Positions 31,684 to 40,378 of a stretch of 44,513 nucleotides of DNA are shown here, in pieces; within the stretch, counting starts at the first letter, position 1; every line of letters begins with the position of its first letter. This DNA comes from Lachnospiraceae bacterium. GTDB lineage: Bacteria > Bacillota > Clostridia > Lachnospirales > Lachnospiraceae. A program made the position numbers and the translations under genes. The stretch is taken from positions 1 to 44,513 of the forward strand of contig JAFZNE010000017.1 in NCBI GenBank assembly GCA_017553035.1, written 5' to 3'. The notes below the pieces were generated by a model. That model saw only the letters and a program-made list of their open reading frames with translations, was not told the DNA's origin and made no database searches.

Positions 31684-34011
31684 TTATATCATTCCGATCA
31701 GCCGGACGATCACCGCTGCGATCCATGCAATAAAACACTGCCACAGCACTACGCCCAACGCCCAGCGTCTTCCCATTTCCCGTCTGATCGAAGCGATTGC
31801 GGCAACACACGGTGTATAAAGCAATGAAAATACCAGCAGCGAAGCAGCGGTAAGCGACGTCATCATGCTTTCAACATTATTCTCGAAAAGAATATTCATC
31901 GTTGAAACAACGCTCTCTTTTGCCATGAATCCGCTGATCAGGGCGGTACATATTCTCCAGTCGCCAAGCCCCGCAGGTCTCATCAAGGGTGCAAGTATTC
32001 CGGCAAGCATCGCAAGAATACTGTCTTTTGAATCTTCAACCAGATTAAAATGTATATCAAAACTCTGCAGCAGCCAGATAACGATCGTGGCGATCATGAT
32101 GACCGTAAATGCCCTCTGCAGGAAATCCTTTGCCTTCTCCCACAGAAGCTGTGTAACATTTTTCACTCCCGGCATTCTGTAATTCGGCAGCTCCATTACA
32201 AACGGTACGGCATCACCTTTAAATACGGTTCCCCTGTATAAAAATGCGACTATTATTCCTGTAAGTATCCCCAGCAGATACAACCCGACCATGATCAGTC
32301 CTTTATGCTCGGAAAAGAACGCATTTACAAAAAATGCATAGATAGGAAGTTTGGCGGTACAGCTCATAAACGGCGTAAGAAGTATCGTCATCTTACGGTC
32401 GCGTTCACTTGGAAGCGTCCTTGTAGCCATAACTGCAGGTACCGTACATCCGAATCCTATCAGCATCGGTACGATACTTCTGCCCGAGAGACCTATCCTT
32501 CTCAGCAGCTTATCCATTACAAATGCGACTCTCGCAATATATCCGCTGTCTTCAAGCAATGACAGGAACAAAAACAATGTTACGATGATCGGAAGAAACG
32601 ATAATACACTTCCGACACCGGTGAATATTCCGTCGATGATAAGACCGTGAAGAACATCATTTACACCGGCGTTGACCAGCCCCCTGTCGACAAGTTCGGT
32701 CAGTTTTTCGATCCCCATTTCAAGCAGATACTGCAGTCCGGCACCCACCACATTGAACGTCAGCCAGAAAACCAGAGCCATGATGCCTATGAATGCAGGG
32801 ATCGCGGTATATTTTCCGGTAAGTATCCGGTCGATCTTCTCACTTCTGATCCTCTCTTTGCTATGTTTGGGTTTCTTTACCGTAGCATCACAGACCTTTT
32901 TGATAAACGAATACCGCATATCCGCGATCGCAGCTTTTCGATCCAGCCCGCGCTCACTCTCCATCTGTACAACGATATGCTCGAGCATTTCTTTTTCGTT
33001 GTCATCAAGTTCAAGAGCCGATATGATCATTTCATCGCCTTCGATCGCTTTACTTGCCGCAAAACGCAGAGGCAGTCCTGCTCTTGCGGCATGATCCCCG
33101 ATAAGGATCGCAACACCGTGAAGACAGCGGTGTACGGCTCCTCCGTTATCATTTTCATCACAGAAATCCTGACGAAGCGGTCTTTCCTGATAATGAGCCA
33201 CATGGATCGCATGTGAAATAAGCTCGCCGACACCCTCATTCTTGGCTGCCGCTATGGGAACGACCGGAACGCCAAGCAGGCTCTCCATCCCGTTGATATT
33301 GATGGTTCCGCCGTTTTCCCTGACTTCATCCATCATATTCAACGCAACGACCATCGGCATATTCATCTCGAGCAGCTGCATGGTAAGGTACAGATTTCTT
33401 TCTATATTGGTCGCGTCAAGAATGTTGATGATACCCGTAGGCTTCTCGTTGAGGACGAAATTTCTTGACACGATCTCCTCTGTCGAATAAGGAGACATTG
33501 AGTATATTCCGGGAAGATCGGTGATCATGGTTTCCGGATGATTCCTGATCGGTCCGTCTTTCCGGTCGACAGTTACTCCCGGGAAATTGCCGACATGCTG
33601 ATTCGATCCTGTCAGCTGATTAAAGAGTGTTGTCTTGCCGCTGTTCTGATTGCCCACAAGCGCAAACGTAAGCAATGCGTCATCCGGCAGCGGATCTCCG
33701 CTTCCTTTTGCGTGGAATCTTCCGCCTTCACCAAGTCCCGGGTGCTCGATCTTTTTGTGGGGTATCGAATCTTTTTCTACAGAATCTTCGATCGGACTTA
33801 TCTCTATATTTTCGGTATCCGCAAGCCTGAGAGTAAGCTCATATCCGTGGATCTTGATCTCTACCGGATCGCCCATGGGTGCATATTTTACAATCTTAAC
33901 CTTGAATCCGGGAATAACTCCCATATCAAGCAGATGTTGTCTTAATGCGCCTTCCCCACCAACAGACCTAATCATCGCGCTTTTTCCGATCTCGAGTTCT
34001 CTAAGTTTCAT
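31684..34011 (-). CDS. feoB: Ferrous iron transporter FeoB with fused N-terminal FeoA domain
   Basis: A 775-residue Fe(II) importer. Residues 1-75 are a FeoA (SH3-like) domain (MKLRELEIGKSAMIRSVGG...LRLADTENIEI). A linker leads to the G-protein domain: G1 GNQNSGKT (120-127), G3 DLPG (165-168), G4 NMMD (225-228). The membrane part has two Gate-type regions and the conserved FGCTVPAVMATRTL and PFMSCTAKLPIYAFF segments. FeoA and FeoB are usually separate genes; here they are one chain. AAGAAGG precedes the ATG. A dyad at 34068-34087 upstream may be an iron-regulator site. The gene appears to stand alone. Confidence 0.95.
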   Translation of the reverse strand: MKLRELEIGKSAMIRSVGGEGALRQHLLDMGVIPGFKVKIVKYAPMGDPVEIKIHGYELTLRLADTENIEISPIEDSVEKDSIPHKKIEHPGLGEGGRFHAKGSGDPLPDDALLTFALVGNQNSGKTTLFNQLTGSNQHVGNFPGVTVDRKDGPIRNHPETMITDLPGIYSMSPYSTEEIVSRNFVLNEKPTGIINILDATNIERNLYLTMQLLEMNMPMVVALNMMDEVRENGGTININGMESLLGVPVVPIAAAKNEGVGELISHAIHVAHYQERPLRQDFCDENDNGGAVHRCLHGVAILIGDHAARAGLPLRFAASKAIEGDEMIISALELDDNEKEMLEHIVVQMESERGLDRKAAIADMRYSFIKKVCDATVKKPKHSKERIRSEKIDRILTGKYTAIPAFIGIMALVFWLTFNVVGAGLQYLLEMGIEKLTELVDRGLVNAGVNDVLHGLIIDGIFTGVGSVLSFLPIIVTLFLFLSLLEDSGYIARVAFVMDKLLRRIGLSGRSIVPMLIGFGCTVPAVMATRTLPSERDRKMTILLTPFMSCTAKLPIYAFFVNAFFSEHKGLIMVGLYLLGILTGIIVAFLYRGTVFKGDAVPFVMELPNYRMPGVKNVTQLLWEKAKDFLQRAFTVIMIATIVIWLLQSFDIHFNLVEDSKDSILAMLAGILAPLMRPAGLGDWRICTALISGFMAKESVVSTMNILFENNVESMMTSLTAASLLVFSLLYTPCVAAIASIRREMGRRWALGVVLWQCFIAWIAAVIVRLIGMI

Positions 34012-34067
34012 TTTAAACCTTCTTTTTTATTTTATTGTAATTATTCAGAATCTCTTTTATCCGCAAA

Positions 34068-34087
34068 AAATGATAATCAGATCATTT
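34068..34087. promoter_or_regulatory. Candidate metal-regulator dyad upstream of feoB
   Basis: AAATGAT-N6-ATCATTT is a perfect 7-bp dyad about 55 bases before the feoB start, overlapping TGATAATCA, which resembles half of a Fur box. It is A/T-rich and could occur by chance. Confidence 0.35.
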
Positions 34088-34121
34088 CAGGATTATGAAA
34101 AATTACATTATTTAATATTAT

Positions 34122-34155
34122 AAAAAATCTGCCTCCTGTAATCAAGAGGCAGACT
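34122..34155 (-). terminator. Terminator of the PPi-phosphofructokinase gene
   Basis: TCTGCCTC (34128-34135) pairs with GAGGCAGA (34146-34153) around a ten-base loop. On the minus strand a T run follows (complement of 34122-34127). It lies 12 bases past the stop codon. Confidence 0.9.
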
Positions 34156-34166
34156 GATATATGATT

Positions 34167-35834
34167 TTATAATTTCTCGCCTTTTTCAAGAGCAAGTGTC
34201 ATAGTTGTAAGATCACAAACCTCCGACGGTCCGAAATACTGGATCGATCCGGGATATGTAAATGCGGTCTCAACTGCCCACTCATCTCTGTGTGCTTCAA
34301 AATACTTGAAAGGCGCGCCATCAAGCTCTACAAGTGCCTTTCTGATAACGGGCTTGTCCTCACCGTTTCTTCTCTCGATGTTCATCATCTTGGTGATGGG
34401 CATACCGCCTGCATTCCACTCCTCAGCGGGCTTGGAAAGGTTGGAAACCTTTGAAAGGTATCCGTTATAGCCGTACTGGATGAGCATAAATGCATTGTAG
34501 CCGAGTGAATAGCAGTAATCCGAGTCAAAGTTCGAAGGGAATGCACATCTTCCTTCATATCCGAAGAAATGATGCTGGGTTCCGAATTTGCCCTTATATG
34601 TTCCGGCTGCTTTTCTTGCTTCGAGCTTGTCGCCTACAAGAGCTGCGAACAGTTTGTCCGACTCGATCAGAGAAACCTGTACGTTTCCGTGAGGATCTCT
34701 CTCGAGGAAGAGCTGCTGCTGAACGAATCTGGGAAGGATCTCAAATACGGCGAAAGCTTCTGCCGAAAGTCCTTCCTTGATAAATGCAAACTTGGATTTC
34801 CAATCGGGAAGTGCATTGAATTCATCAGTCTTGCTGCCGGCAAGGAGTTCGTTGATCTCGGCGATCAGCATTGAGAACTCGGGGATGAACTCTACGATAC
34901 CTTCGGGAATGATAGCAACACCGAAGTTATCTCCATTGGCTGCTCTCTTCTCAACTGCATCGGCAATATAATCTGCTATCGATGAAAGAGACATCTTCTT
35001 GGCTGCAACTTCCTCACCGATCAGGCAGATATTGGGCTGGGTCTCAAGTGCACACTCAAGAGCAACATGTGAAGCCGAACGGCCCATAACCTTGATGAAA
35101 TGCCAGTATTTCTTGGCTGAATTGGCATCACGCTCAATATTTCCTATAAGCTCCGAATATGTCTTGGTAGCTGTATCAAATCCGAATGAAGCCTCAATAT
35201 CCTCATTCTTCAGGTCGCCGTCGATGGTCTTGGGGCATCCGATTACCTGAACGCCGGTATTGTGAGCTGCCATGTACTCTGCAAGGACAGCTGCGTTTGT
35301 ATTGGAATCATCACCACCGATGATAACGATAGCGGTAAGTCCGTGTTTCTTTGCTACTTCGGTAACGATCTTGAACTGTTCCTCGGTCTCTAGTTTGGTA
35401 CGGCCCGATCCGATAATATCAAATCCGCCGGTATTTCTGTATGCGTCTATAAATTCATCGGTAAATTCAACGAAATCATCATCGATAAGTCCCGAAGGGC
35501 CACCCTTGAATCCAAGAAGGACATTGTTCTTGTCCGAAGCCTTCAGTGCATCATACAGACCGCTGATAACGTTATGTCCTCCGGGTGCCTGTCCGCCCGA
35601 AAGGATAACTCCGACAACCTGCTTCTTGGGTGTGGAAGTATTGGTTCCTTTTTCAAATGTGATCTCATTATTCCCGTATGTGTTGGGGAAAAGTGCCTTG
35701 ATCTTGTCCTGATCCGCTACGCTCTCGGTAGCTGCTCCTACCTTTACGCTGATCTGTGAGATTCCGCCTCTGAGCATTCCGGGAAGCTTAGGGGTATACC
35801 CGTATCTCGCATTCTGAAGTGGTGATACTTTCAT
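34167..35834 (-). CDS. Pyrophosphate-dependent phosphofructokinase (long form)
   Basis: This enzyme phosphorylates fructose 6-phosphate reversibly with pyrophosphate in place of ATP. The 555-residue protein is of the long PFP type: GGQAPGGHN (80-88), GGDDS (173-177, where Asp replaces the Gly of ATP-dependent enzymes), PKTIDGDL (201-208, whose Lys favours PPi), and MGRSASH (250-256). Start choice: AAAGGAG lies six bases before the ATG at 35832-35834; the longer frame to 35894 overlaps the promoter leader. It has its own promoter (35900-35928) and terminator. Using PPi saves ATP in fermentative metabolism. Confidence 0.95.
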   Translation of the reverse strand: MKVSPLQNARYGYTPKLPGMLRGGISQISVKVGAATESVADQDKIKALFPNTYGNNEITFEKGTNTSTPKKQVVGVILSGGQAPGGHNVISGLYDALKASDKNNVLLGFKGGPSGLIDDDFVEFTDEFIDAYRNTGGFDIIGSGRTKLETEEQFKIVTEVAKKHGLTAIVIIGGDDSNTNAAVLAEYMAAHNTGVQVIGCPKTIDGDLKNEDIEASFGFDTATKTYSELIGNIERDANSAKKYWHFIKVMGRSASHVALECALETQPNICLIGEEVAAKKMSLSSIADYIADAVEKRAANGDNFGVAIIPEGIVEFIPEFSMLIAEINELLAGSKTDEFNALPDWKSKFAFIKEGLSAEAFAVFEILPRFVQQQLFLERDPHGNVQVSLIESDKLFAALVGDKLEARKAAGTYKGKFGTQHHFFGYEGRCAFPSNFDSDYCYSLGYNAFMLIQYGYNGYLSKVSNLSKPAEEWNAGGMPITKMMNIERRNGEDKPVIRKALVELDGAPFKYFEAHRDEWAVETAFTYPGSIQYFGPSEVCDLTTMTLALEKGEKL

Positions 35835-35899
35835 CGTATTTCTCCTTTTAACATTTACATTAATGCGGATTTCTTCCGCAATTTCACACAACATTCAGA

Positions 35900-35928
35900 A
35901 TTATATCACAAGAGTCTGAGGCATTCAA
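35900..35928 (-). promoter_or_regulatory. Sigma-A promoter of the PPi-phosphofructokinase gene
   Basis: Minus strand: -35 TTGAAT (35923-35928), a 17-base spacer, perfect -10 TATAAT (35900-35905). In the leader TGCGGA-N5-TCCGCA forms a short hairpin (about 35864-35880) before the ribosome binding site. Confidence 0.8.
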
Positions 35929-35972
35929 CTAAAAATTCCGTGAAATTATACGCCGTTTTTTGTAGAGATTTT

Positions 35973-37985
35973 CTATTTTCCCTCTTCAGTTTTCTTCTCG
36001 GCTTCAAATATCTTGTAAGGGAGTATATCGTAAATCTTGGTCGCTGCAACTGAGGGCTCGTCGTCCATATGTTCCCAGTCCACGATGCAGGCATGAGTCT
36101 TCCTGACCGTATCTTTCTTGGCTTTTCCGTTGACGGGAGCGAATTTATATCCGTGCGTGATCATATATATCTCCCATCTTCTGTGCTCGATCATCTCCAG
36201 GATCTCTTCATCCTTGTCCGTCGAATAATGAGGTCCGTTTTCTCCCTCAAGCAGCCATTGCTTGACTATCTGATGCATCGACTGTGCTGTCGAGGATTCC
36301 CTCTGGTACAGCATCTTATTCCATGCATTGGCGTAGATATCGATCGGAGACTTCTCATCATTTTCGATCTTTTTGATAAACTCATCTATCGGAGCTTCAC
36401 TTGGATTGACGTTTTCACCTTTACCGCTCATATCATAGATCCAGTCAAACACACAGTCATACAGATAATTAAACCTCTTTGCGTTCTCCTGTACGCTCTC
36501 TTTCGTCAGATTCTCGTAAGAGAAGATCGCTTCATCCTGATCGATCGAAATAATGCTGTATTTGCTTCGTTTATTCTCCGCGTCATCCTGCCTGATGATA
36601 TCCATTGAGACATCGCCCCTGGTGCGGACAATGATCGGCACCTTATCCTCACGTCCTGTCTTTTTAAGCACATCCATGATCCCTATAGTCGATACGGATA
36701 TCGAATCGATGTCGGATGTTGAAATGACCATATAAGTGAACGGCATCTTATTGTCGCATTCGATCATTATCTTGTCGAAAATGATATCATTTGCGTCGAT
36801 ATTCCAGAAATGAAGTTCAACCCTTCCGTCCATTCCGAAGAGATAATCCTTACGTTCTTCGGGATCAAGCATGGATTCATCGAAAATGAGCGAATGTCCT
36901 TCCACTATTTCACCCGAATGCTCGGTAAATATCTCTTTCTCAACGAGATCAGTAACATCTACGGAGAATCGTTTCAGGAAAGTTCCGAGTATATCATTCA
37001 TTTTTTTGTCAAATACATCGACTCTGATAGTCGAACCTGCCGAAAGAACAGACATGTTCAATGCCTGGATCAGCATATTCCGGCCGTACTCTCCGAATCC
37101 TATGATGCCAAGGTGCACATCGGTCTCCTCGGCCGTTCTGTTCGCATGGACCGGATACTCCAGAAGGGTCTTGTCAACCGCAAGTTTGATCAGATTGACG
37201 ATATTTACGACATAATGCTTGTTGGGATGTTCACGTTCATATGCCCTGACGATCTCTGCCGATGCTTCATCGTTGGCGCAGATATAAACCGGAACATTGG
37301 AAATATACGCGGCATATTTAAAATCTTTGCTTTTGGTAACTATATTCAGCAGCTTATCATAAGCGGACAGGTTCTTCAGGCCGGCCTCATCGCACAAAAG
37401 GATGCTGTCGAATTTATGAAGCTTCCCTTTTTTCTTAAGAATTGTAAAAATGTCATTCTCGATATCATCATACCACGTATAGATATCAACGCCGGTCTTA
37501 AGGTACTCAACCATTTCTTCATCATCGTTTGAGCCCTTCATAAAAGTCGTCACACGGCACTTCTTCTGAAGATTTTTCAGGAATTTTGAATATCCCGAAC
37601 CGCTGCCGACAACCAGCATTCTGGTCTTGTTTTTGCGCGACAATACACCGCAGATCCTTGCCCATGTTTTCTTGGCGAGGGTCAGCAATATGGCGACCGT
37701 ACAAAAAGGAGCAATTAAAAGCGCTATAAAATACAGAACAGTAACCAGCGTGATCCCGAAATATGCGAAACCGGTGCTCTCCGTAGCCGCCCAAAAATCA
37801 AATGCATCGTTGAAATTGATATCAGGGTCTATCTTATATGCTTTCAGGGCATTTTCGATATTCAGTGCCAGTCTTAACCCGGTATTCTCAATGTTGTTAA
37901 AATAAACAAATCCTTCGATCACACATAACAGGAAGATCAGGACAGAAATACCCCATACCAGATCCTTATATTTTACACGCTTCAT
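35973..37985 (-). CDS. Membrane protein with two Rossmann-like (TrkA-N/RCK-like) domains and RyR-like C-terminus
   Basis: A 670-residue protein of unknown function. It has two membrane regions (about 9-29 and 73-103) with about 45 extracytoplasmic residues between them. No K+-selectivity filter is seen. The cytoplasmic part contains two nucleotide-binding-like starts: TRMLVVGSGSGYSKF (about 121-135) and DVHLGIIGFGEYGRN (about 289-303). The C-terminal segment (about 595-655: EMIEHRRWEIYMITHGYKFAP...KKDTVRKTHACIVDWEHM) resembles the RyR domain known from ryanodine receptors and from some bacterial proteins that also carry TrkA-N domains. AGGGGG stands before the ATG. The layout suggests a ligand- or redox-gated membrane device, but this is inference. 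Confidence 0.7.
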   Translation of the reverse strand: MKRVKYKDLVWGISVLIFLLCVIEGFVYFNNIENTGLRLALNIENALKAYKIDPDINFNDAFDFWAATESTGFAYFGITLVTVLYFIALLIAPFCTVAILLTLAKKTWARICGVLSRKNKTRMLVVGSGSGYSKFLKNLQKKCRVTTFMKGSNDDEEMVEYLKTGVDIYTWYDDIENDIFTILKKKGKLHKFDSILLCDEAGLKNLSAYDKLLNIVTKSKDFKYAAYISNVPVYICANDEASAEIVRAYEREHPNKHYVVNIVNLIKLAVDKTLLEYPVHANRTAEETDVHLGIIGFGEYGRNMLIQALNMSVLSAGSTIRVDVFDKKMNDILGTFLKRFSVDVTDLVEKEIFTEHSGEIVEGHSLIFDESMLDPEERKDYLFGMDGRVELHFWNIDANDIIFDKIMIECDNKMPFTYMVISTSDIDSISVSTIGIMDVLKKTGREDKVPIIVRTRGDVSMDIIRQDDAENKRSKYSIISIDQDEAIFSYENLTKESVQENAKRFNYLYDCVFDWIYDMSGKGENVNPSEAPIDEFIKKIENDEKSPIDIYANAWNKMLYQRESSTAQSMHQIVKQWLLEGENGPHYSTDKDEEILEMIEHRRWEIYMITHGYKFAPVNGKAKKDTVRKTHACIVDWEHMDDEPSVAATKIYDILPYKIFEAEKKTEEGK

Positions 37986-38144
37986 AGCTCCCCCTTACTT
38001 GACTTTACTTGCTTTCCTTTTACTTGCCTTCCCCTTACAGACTGTTACTTTATTCAAGCCTCGTTGTTCAGATCTTTCTCCAGACAGATCTTCTTACTTA
38101 ATGATACAACCACATCAGCCTGTAGTCAATCCGGCTTTTATCTC

Positions 38145-38978
38145 TTATTTCAGCTGTTCAAGCCATTGCACCGACTTTTTCAGCGCTTCAACGGTCTTGG
38201 TCTCAAGAACACATCTGGCATTCTTAAGCTGTGCGAGCCTTAATCGGTCCGCAAGATCTATCTCACCGTCTCCCAGTGCAAGATGATTCTTCGGCGGATT
38301 TTCGGAACCGTCATGGATATGAAAATGCATCAGATGCTCTTTATGGCCCAAAATAAACGGAACATCCTTCTCGCCGGTCGCTTTCGAATGTCCTATATCC
38401 CAGGTCAAACCGAAATACGGGCTCTCAAGCAGATATTCGATAGCTTTCTTCTCATAATCACGGAATCCATCGGTATTCTCAACTAGGATCCTTATATCGC
38501 TGCCAACGATCCACTGCTCACACTTCATCCGAAATGTCTCAAACGATTTCATGTACGTATCAAAATCACGATCATACATCTGCACTTTACGATCGGGCAA
38601 AGTGATAAAAATACCGTGATTCATATGCATGTTTAGAGTGAGCGGCCCGCTGCCGTCGCCATACCTGTCGCGCAGGACAATAAGCTTCTTTGCAACTTCG
38701 ATCGACCTTCTGACCGTTTCCAGATAGGCTTCGGATACCAGGCTGTTGAAGTCGGCAATATTCAGATTCTCATCCAGGTGGATAGTATAATAAATACCAG
38801 CTTCTTCGGCCAAACGCATCAGATGTTCGGTCTGTTCGAGCTTATCCACCTGATACTCCGGAAAGTTCATGTTCAGCTCGATGAACTTTAACCCTAGACT
38901 GCGGCAAAGTTCCACATTTTCCTCAAGCGCAGCATTTTCGATAAGTGTAGGCATTCCAAACTGTATCATATCATTCAT
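38145..38978 (-). CDS. Xylose isomerase-like TIM barrel (sugar phosphate isomerase/epimerase family)
   Basis: A 277-residue protein of the AP-endonuclease-2/xylose-isomerase-like superfamily. Metal-ligand positions of the fold are visible in order: Glu of KFIELNMNFPE, His of YYTIHLDEN, Glu of RILVENTDGF, Asp-His of LTWDIGHSKATGE, His of MHFHIHDGSENPPKNHLALGDGEID, and the late CVLETKTVEAL Glu. Members are sugar epimerases, isomerases or endonuclease IV-like enzymes; the DGS..HLALGDGEID segment favours a sugar enzyme. AGGAG precedes the ATG. It overlaps the end of the adenylyltransferase-like gene by eight bases, so the two are coupled. The substrate is not known. Confidence 0.82.
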   Translation of the reverse strand: MNDMIQFGMPTLIENAALEENVELCRSLGLKFIELNMNFPEYQVDKLEQTEHLMRLAEEAGIYYTIHLDENLNIADFNSLVSEAYLETVRRSIEVAKKLIVLRDRYGDGSGPLTLNMHMNHGIFITLPDRKVQMYDRDFDTYMKSFETFRMKCEQWIVGSDIRILVENTDGFRDYEKKAIEYLLESPYFGLTWDIGHSKATGEKDVPFILGHKEHLMHFHIHDGSENPPKNHLALGDGEIDLADRLRLAQLKNARCVLETKTVEALKKSVQWLEQLK

Positions 38979-39735
38979 GATCGTTCTCCTGATTCTCTAT
39001 ATCCTTCAGCATATACTCCGCATATCGTTCGGCGATCCCATAGTCATAAGACATCTTCCCGGCACCGGCATATTCGCGCATCGCTGCTTTTACCAGATCA
39101 TGATACTCTTCCGGAACATTCTCCAGCGCCCATTCACCGCCCTCTTTTTTGGAAATGACCGATCCTTCTTTCTTAAATGCCAGGACTCTGGCCAGGTTCA
39201 GCGTGATATACATGGTATTATCAAAAATATCTTCCCCGGCATTTGCAATGTCTTCCCGGATCGAGTCCATATAGTCAGCTTGGGGAACGGTCGCGAAAAC
39301 TTCTTCCACCGGCAGACCATACAGGCACTTTCCTCTTTTACCGATTATCGTAAAATGCGCGGCCAGATCCTTGTCCGTTCCCTTCATCTTCCGGACATAG
39401 TCCCGGGGATCGCTTTTATACCATTCCAGATGCATTACAGAAAAATGCAGTTCAAAAGGAGTCGGATAAATAAACGGATCGCAGACGTTTCTTGTTACGA
39501 TGCTCATCTCAATACCCTTGGCCAGACCTTCCTCATTAACCTCCGTGACCATATCCATAAACCTGAGTTTCACATCATCCTGAAGAGGTTTATCCACTAC
39601 TATGATCAGATCCAGATCGCTCTTTTGGGGATTATAACATCCCATAACGGCCGAACCGTGTAAATAGATACCGGTCAGATCATCCTGCAGTATTTCCCGG
39701 GATCTCTCCACAAATTTTTCTAATATTTTTTCCAT
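38971..39735 (-). CDS. Aminoglycoside adenylyltransferase-like nucleotidyltransferase (AadA/ANT(9) type)
   Basis: A 254-residue protein. The nucleotidyltransferase start is GIYLHGSAVMGCYNPQKSDLDLIIVV (Gly-Ser and Asp-x-Asp). The C-terminal all-helical half (about 150-240: YITLNLARVLAFKKEGSVISKKEGGEWALENVPEEYHDLVKAAMREY) has the pattern of ANT(3'')/ANT(9) streptomycin-spectinomycin adenylyltransferases. Such proteins add AMP to the drug, but chromosomal relatives often have no proven resistance role. GAGGG precedes the ATG. It is the first of a pair with the TIM-barrel gene and follows the glycosylase gene by 17 bases. The family call is good; drug resistance is unproven. Confidence 0.78.
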   Translation of the reverse strand: MEKILEKFVERSREILQDDLTGIYLHGSAVMGCYNPQKSDLDLIIVVDKPLQDDVKLRFMDMVTEVNEEGLAKGIEMSIVTRNVCDPFIYPTPFELHFSVMHLEWYKSDPRDYVRKMKGTDKDLAAHFTIIGKRGKCLYGLPVEEVFATVPQADYMDSIREDIANAGEDIFDNTMYITLNLARVLAFKKEGSVISKKEGGEWALENVPEEYHDLVKAAMREYAGAGKMSYDYGIAERYAEYMLKDIENQENDHE

Positions 39736-39752
39736 GTTGCCCTCTTAAAAGC

Positions 39753-40256
39753 TTAAGTAATATGTTCCTGCTTAATGCATTTCCACGCATCTGTCAACCG
39801 GTTCAGATCCCATGAAGCATTTGCGGGACTCGTGGACGGTAGACAAACAGCCGGACGCGAGATCATCGGCTCTGTATATTTTTGATAATACTTATAAGCC
39901 GTCTTCCCGTTAACATAGATTTCCTTAATATCAGCCTTCTTCAGGATGATCTCCGGGTCATTTACAATAACATCCCTGATACTGGCATCCGATGATCCTT
40001 CTATACTGCAGGATCCGATAACATCCCAGACCGCAATATGATTTCTCAAAAGAAATTCTTTCTTGCTCTGAACCGTATCGGGAACTTCCTCGTTAAAAAC
40101 CGCGGCCAGCACCTTCCAGAAGCGGTTCTGGGGATGACCGTAGAAGAAGGCCGCTTTCCTTGATCTTACGGAAGGAAAACTTCCGAGTATCAGTATTTCC
40201 GACTTTTCGTCAAATACAGGCGGGATCGTATGCACTATCTTTTTATCAGCTGCCAT
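39753..40256 (-). CDS. DNA-deoxyinosine (hypoxanthine-DNA) glycosylase, uracil-DNA glycosylase superfamily
   Basis: A 167-residue protein of the UDG superfamily that should remove deaminated bases from DNA. Visible marks: ILILGSFPSVRSRKAAFFYGHPQNRFWKVL (the GxxPxx...YxxPxNxFW start of the hypoxanthine-specific subgroup), AVWDVIGSCSIEGSSDASI, and the late SPANASW segment standing for the DNA-intercalation loop. Start choice: the ATG at 40254-40256 has AAGGGGG about eight bases upstream; frames opening at 40262 and 40283 overlap or precede that site. It leads a probable three-gene unit with the adenylyltransferase-like and TIM-barrel genes. Confidence 0.82.
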   Translation of the reverse strand: MAADKKIVHTIPPVFDEKSEILILGSFPSVRSRKAAFFYGHPQNRFWKVLAAVFNEEVPDTVQSKKEFLLRNHIAVWDVIGSCSIEGSSDASIRDVIVNDPEIILKKADIKEIYVNGKTAYKYYQKYTEPMISRPAVCLPSTSPANASWDLNRLTDAWKCIKQEHIT

Positions 40257-40378
40257 GCTCATTTCCCCCTTTGATCTGCTCAAACATAAGGCATGATTTA
40301 CAAAATTATTCTATCATATTTTAGATCAATATGTCTCTGAAAATCTACTCAAAGTGCAGATCAAAGGGAGTTATGTTA

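Noticed and set aside
34167-35894. Longer PPi-phosphofructokinase frame starting at 35894
   Set aside because: The extension overlaps the region right after a consensus promoter and lacks a ribosome binding site; AAAGGAG serves the ATG at 35832-35834.
35973-37985. Membrane/RCK-like protein considered as a potassium channel
   Set aside because: No TVGYG-type selectivity filter or pore-loop sequence is present between the two membrane regions.
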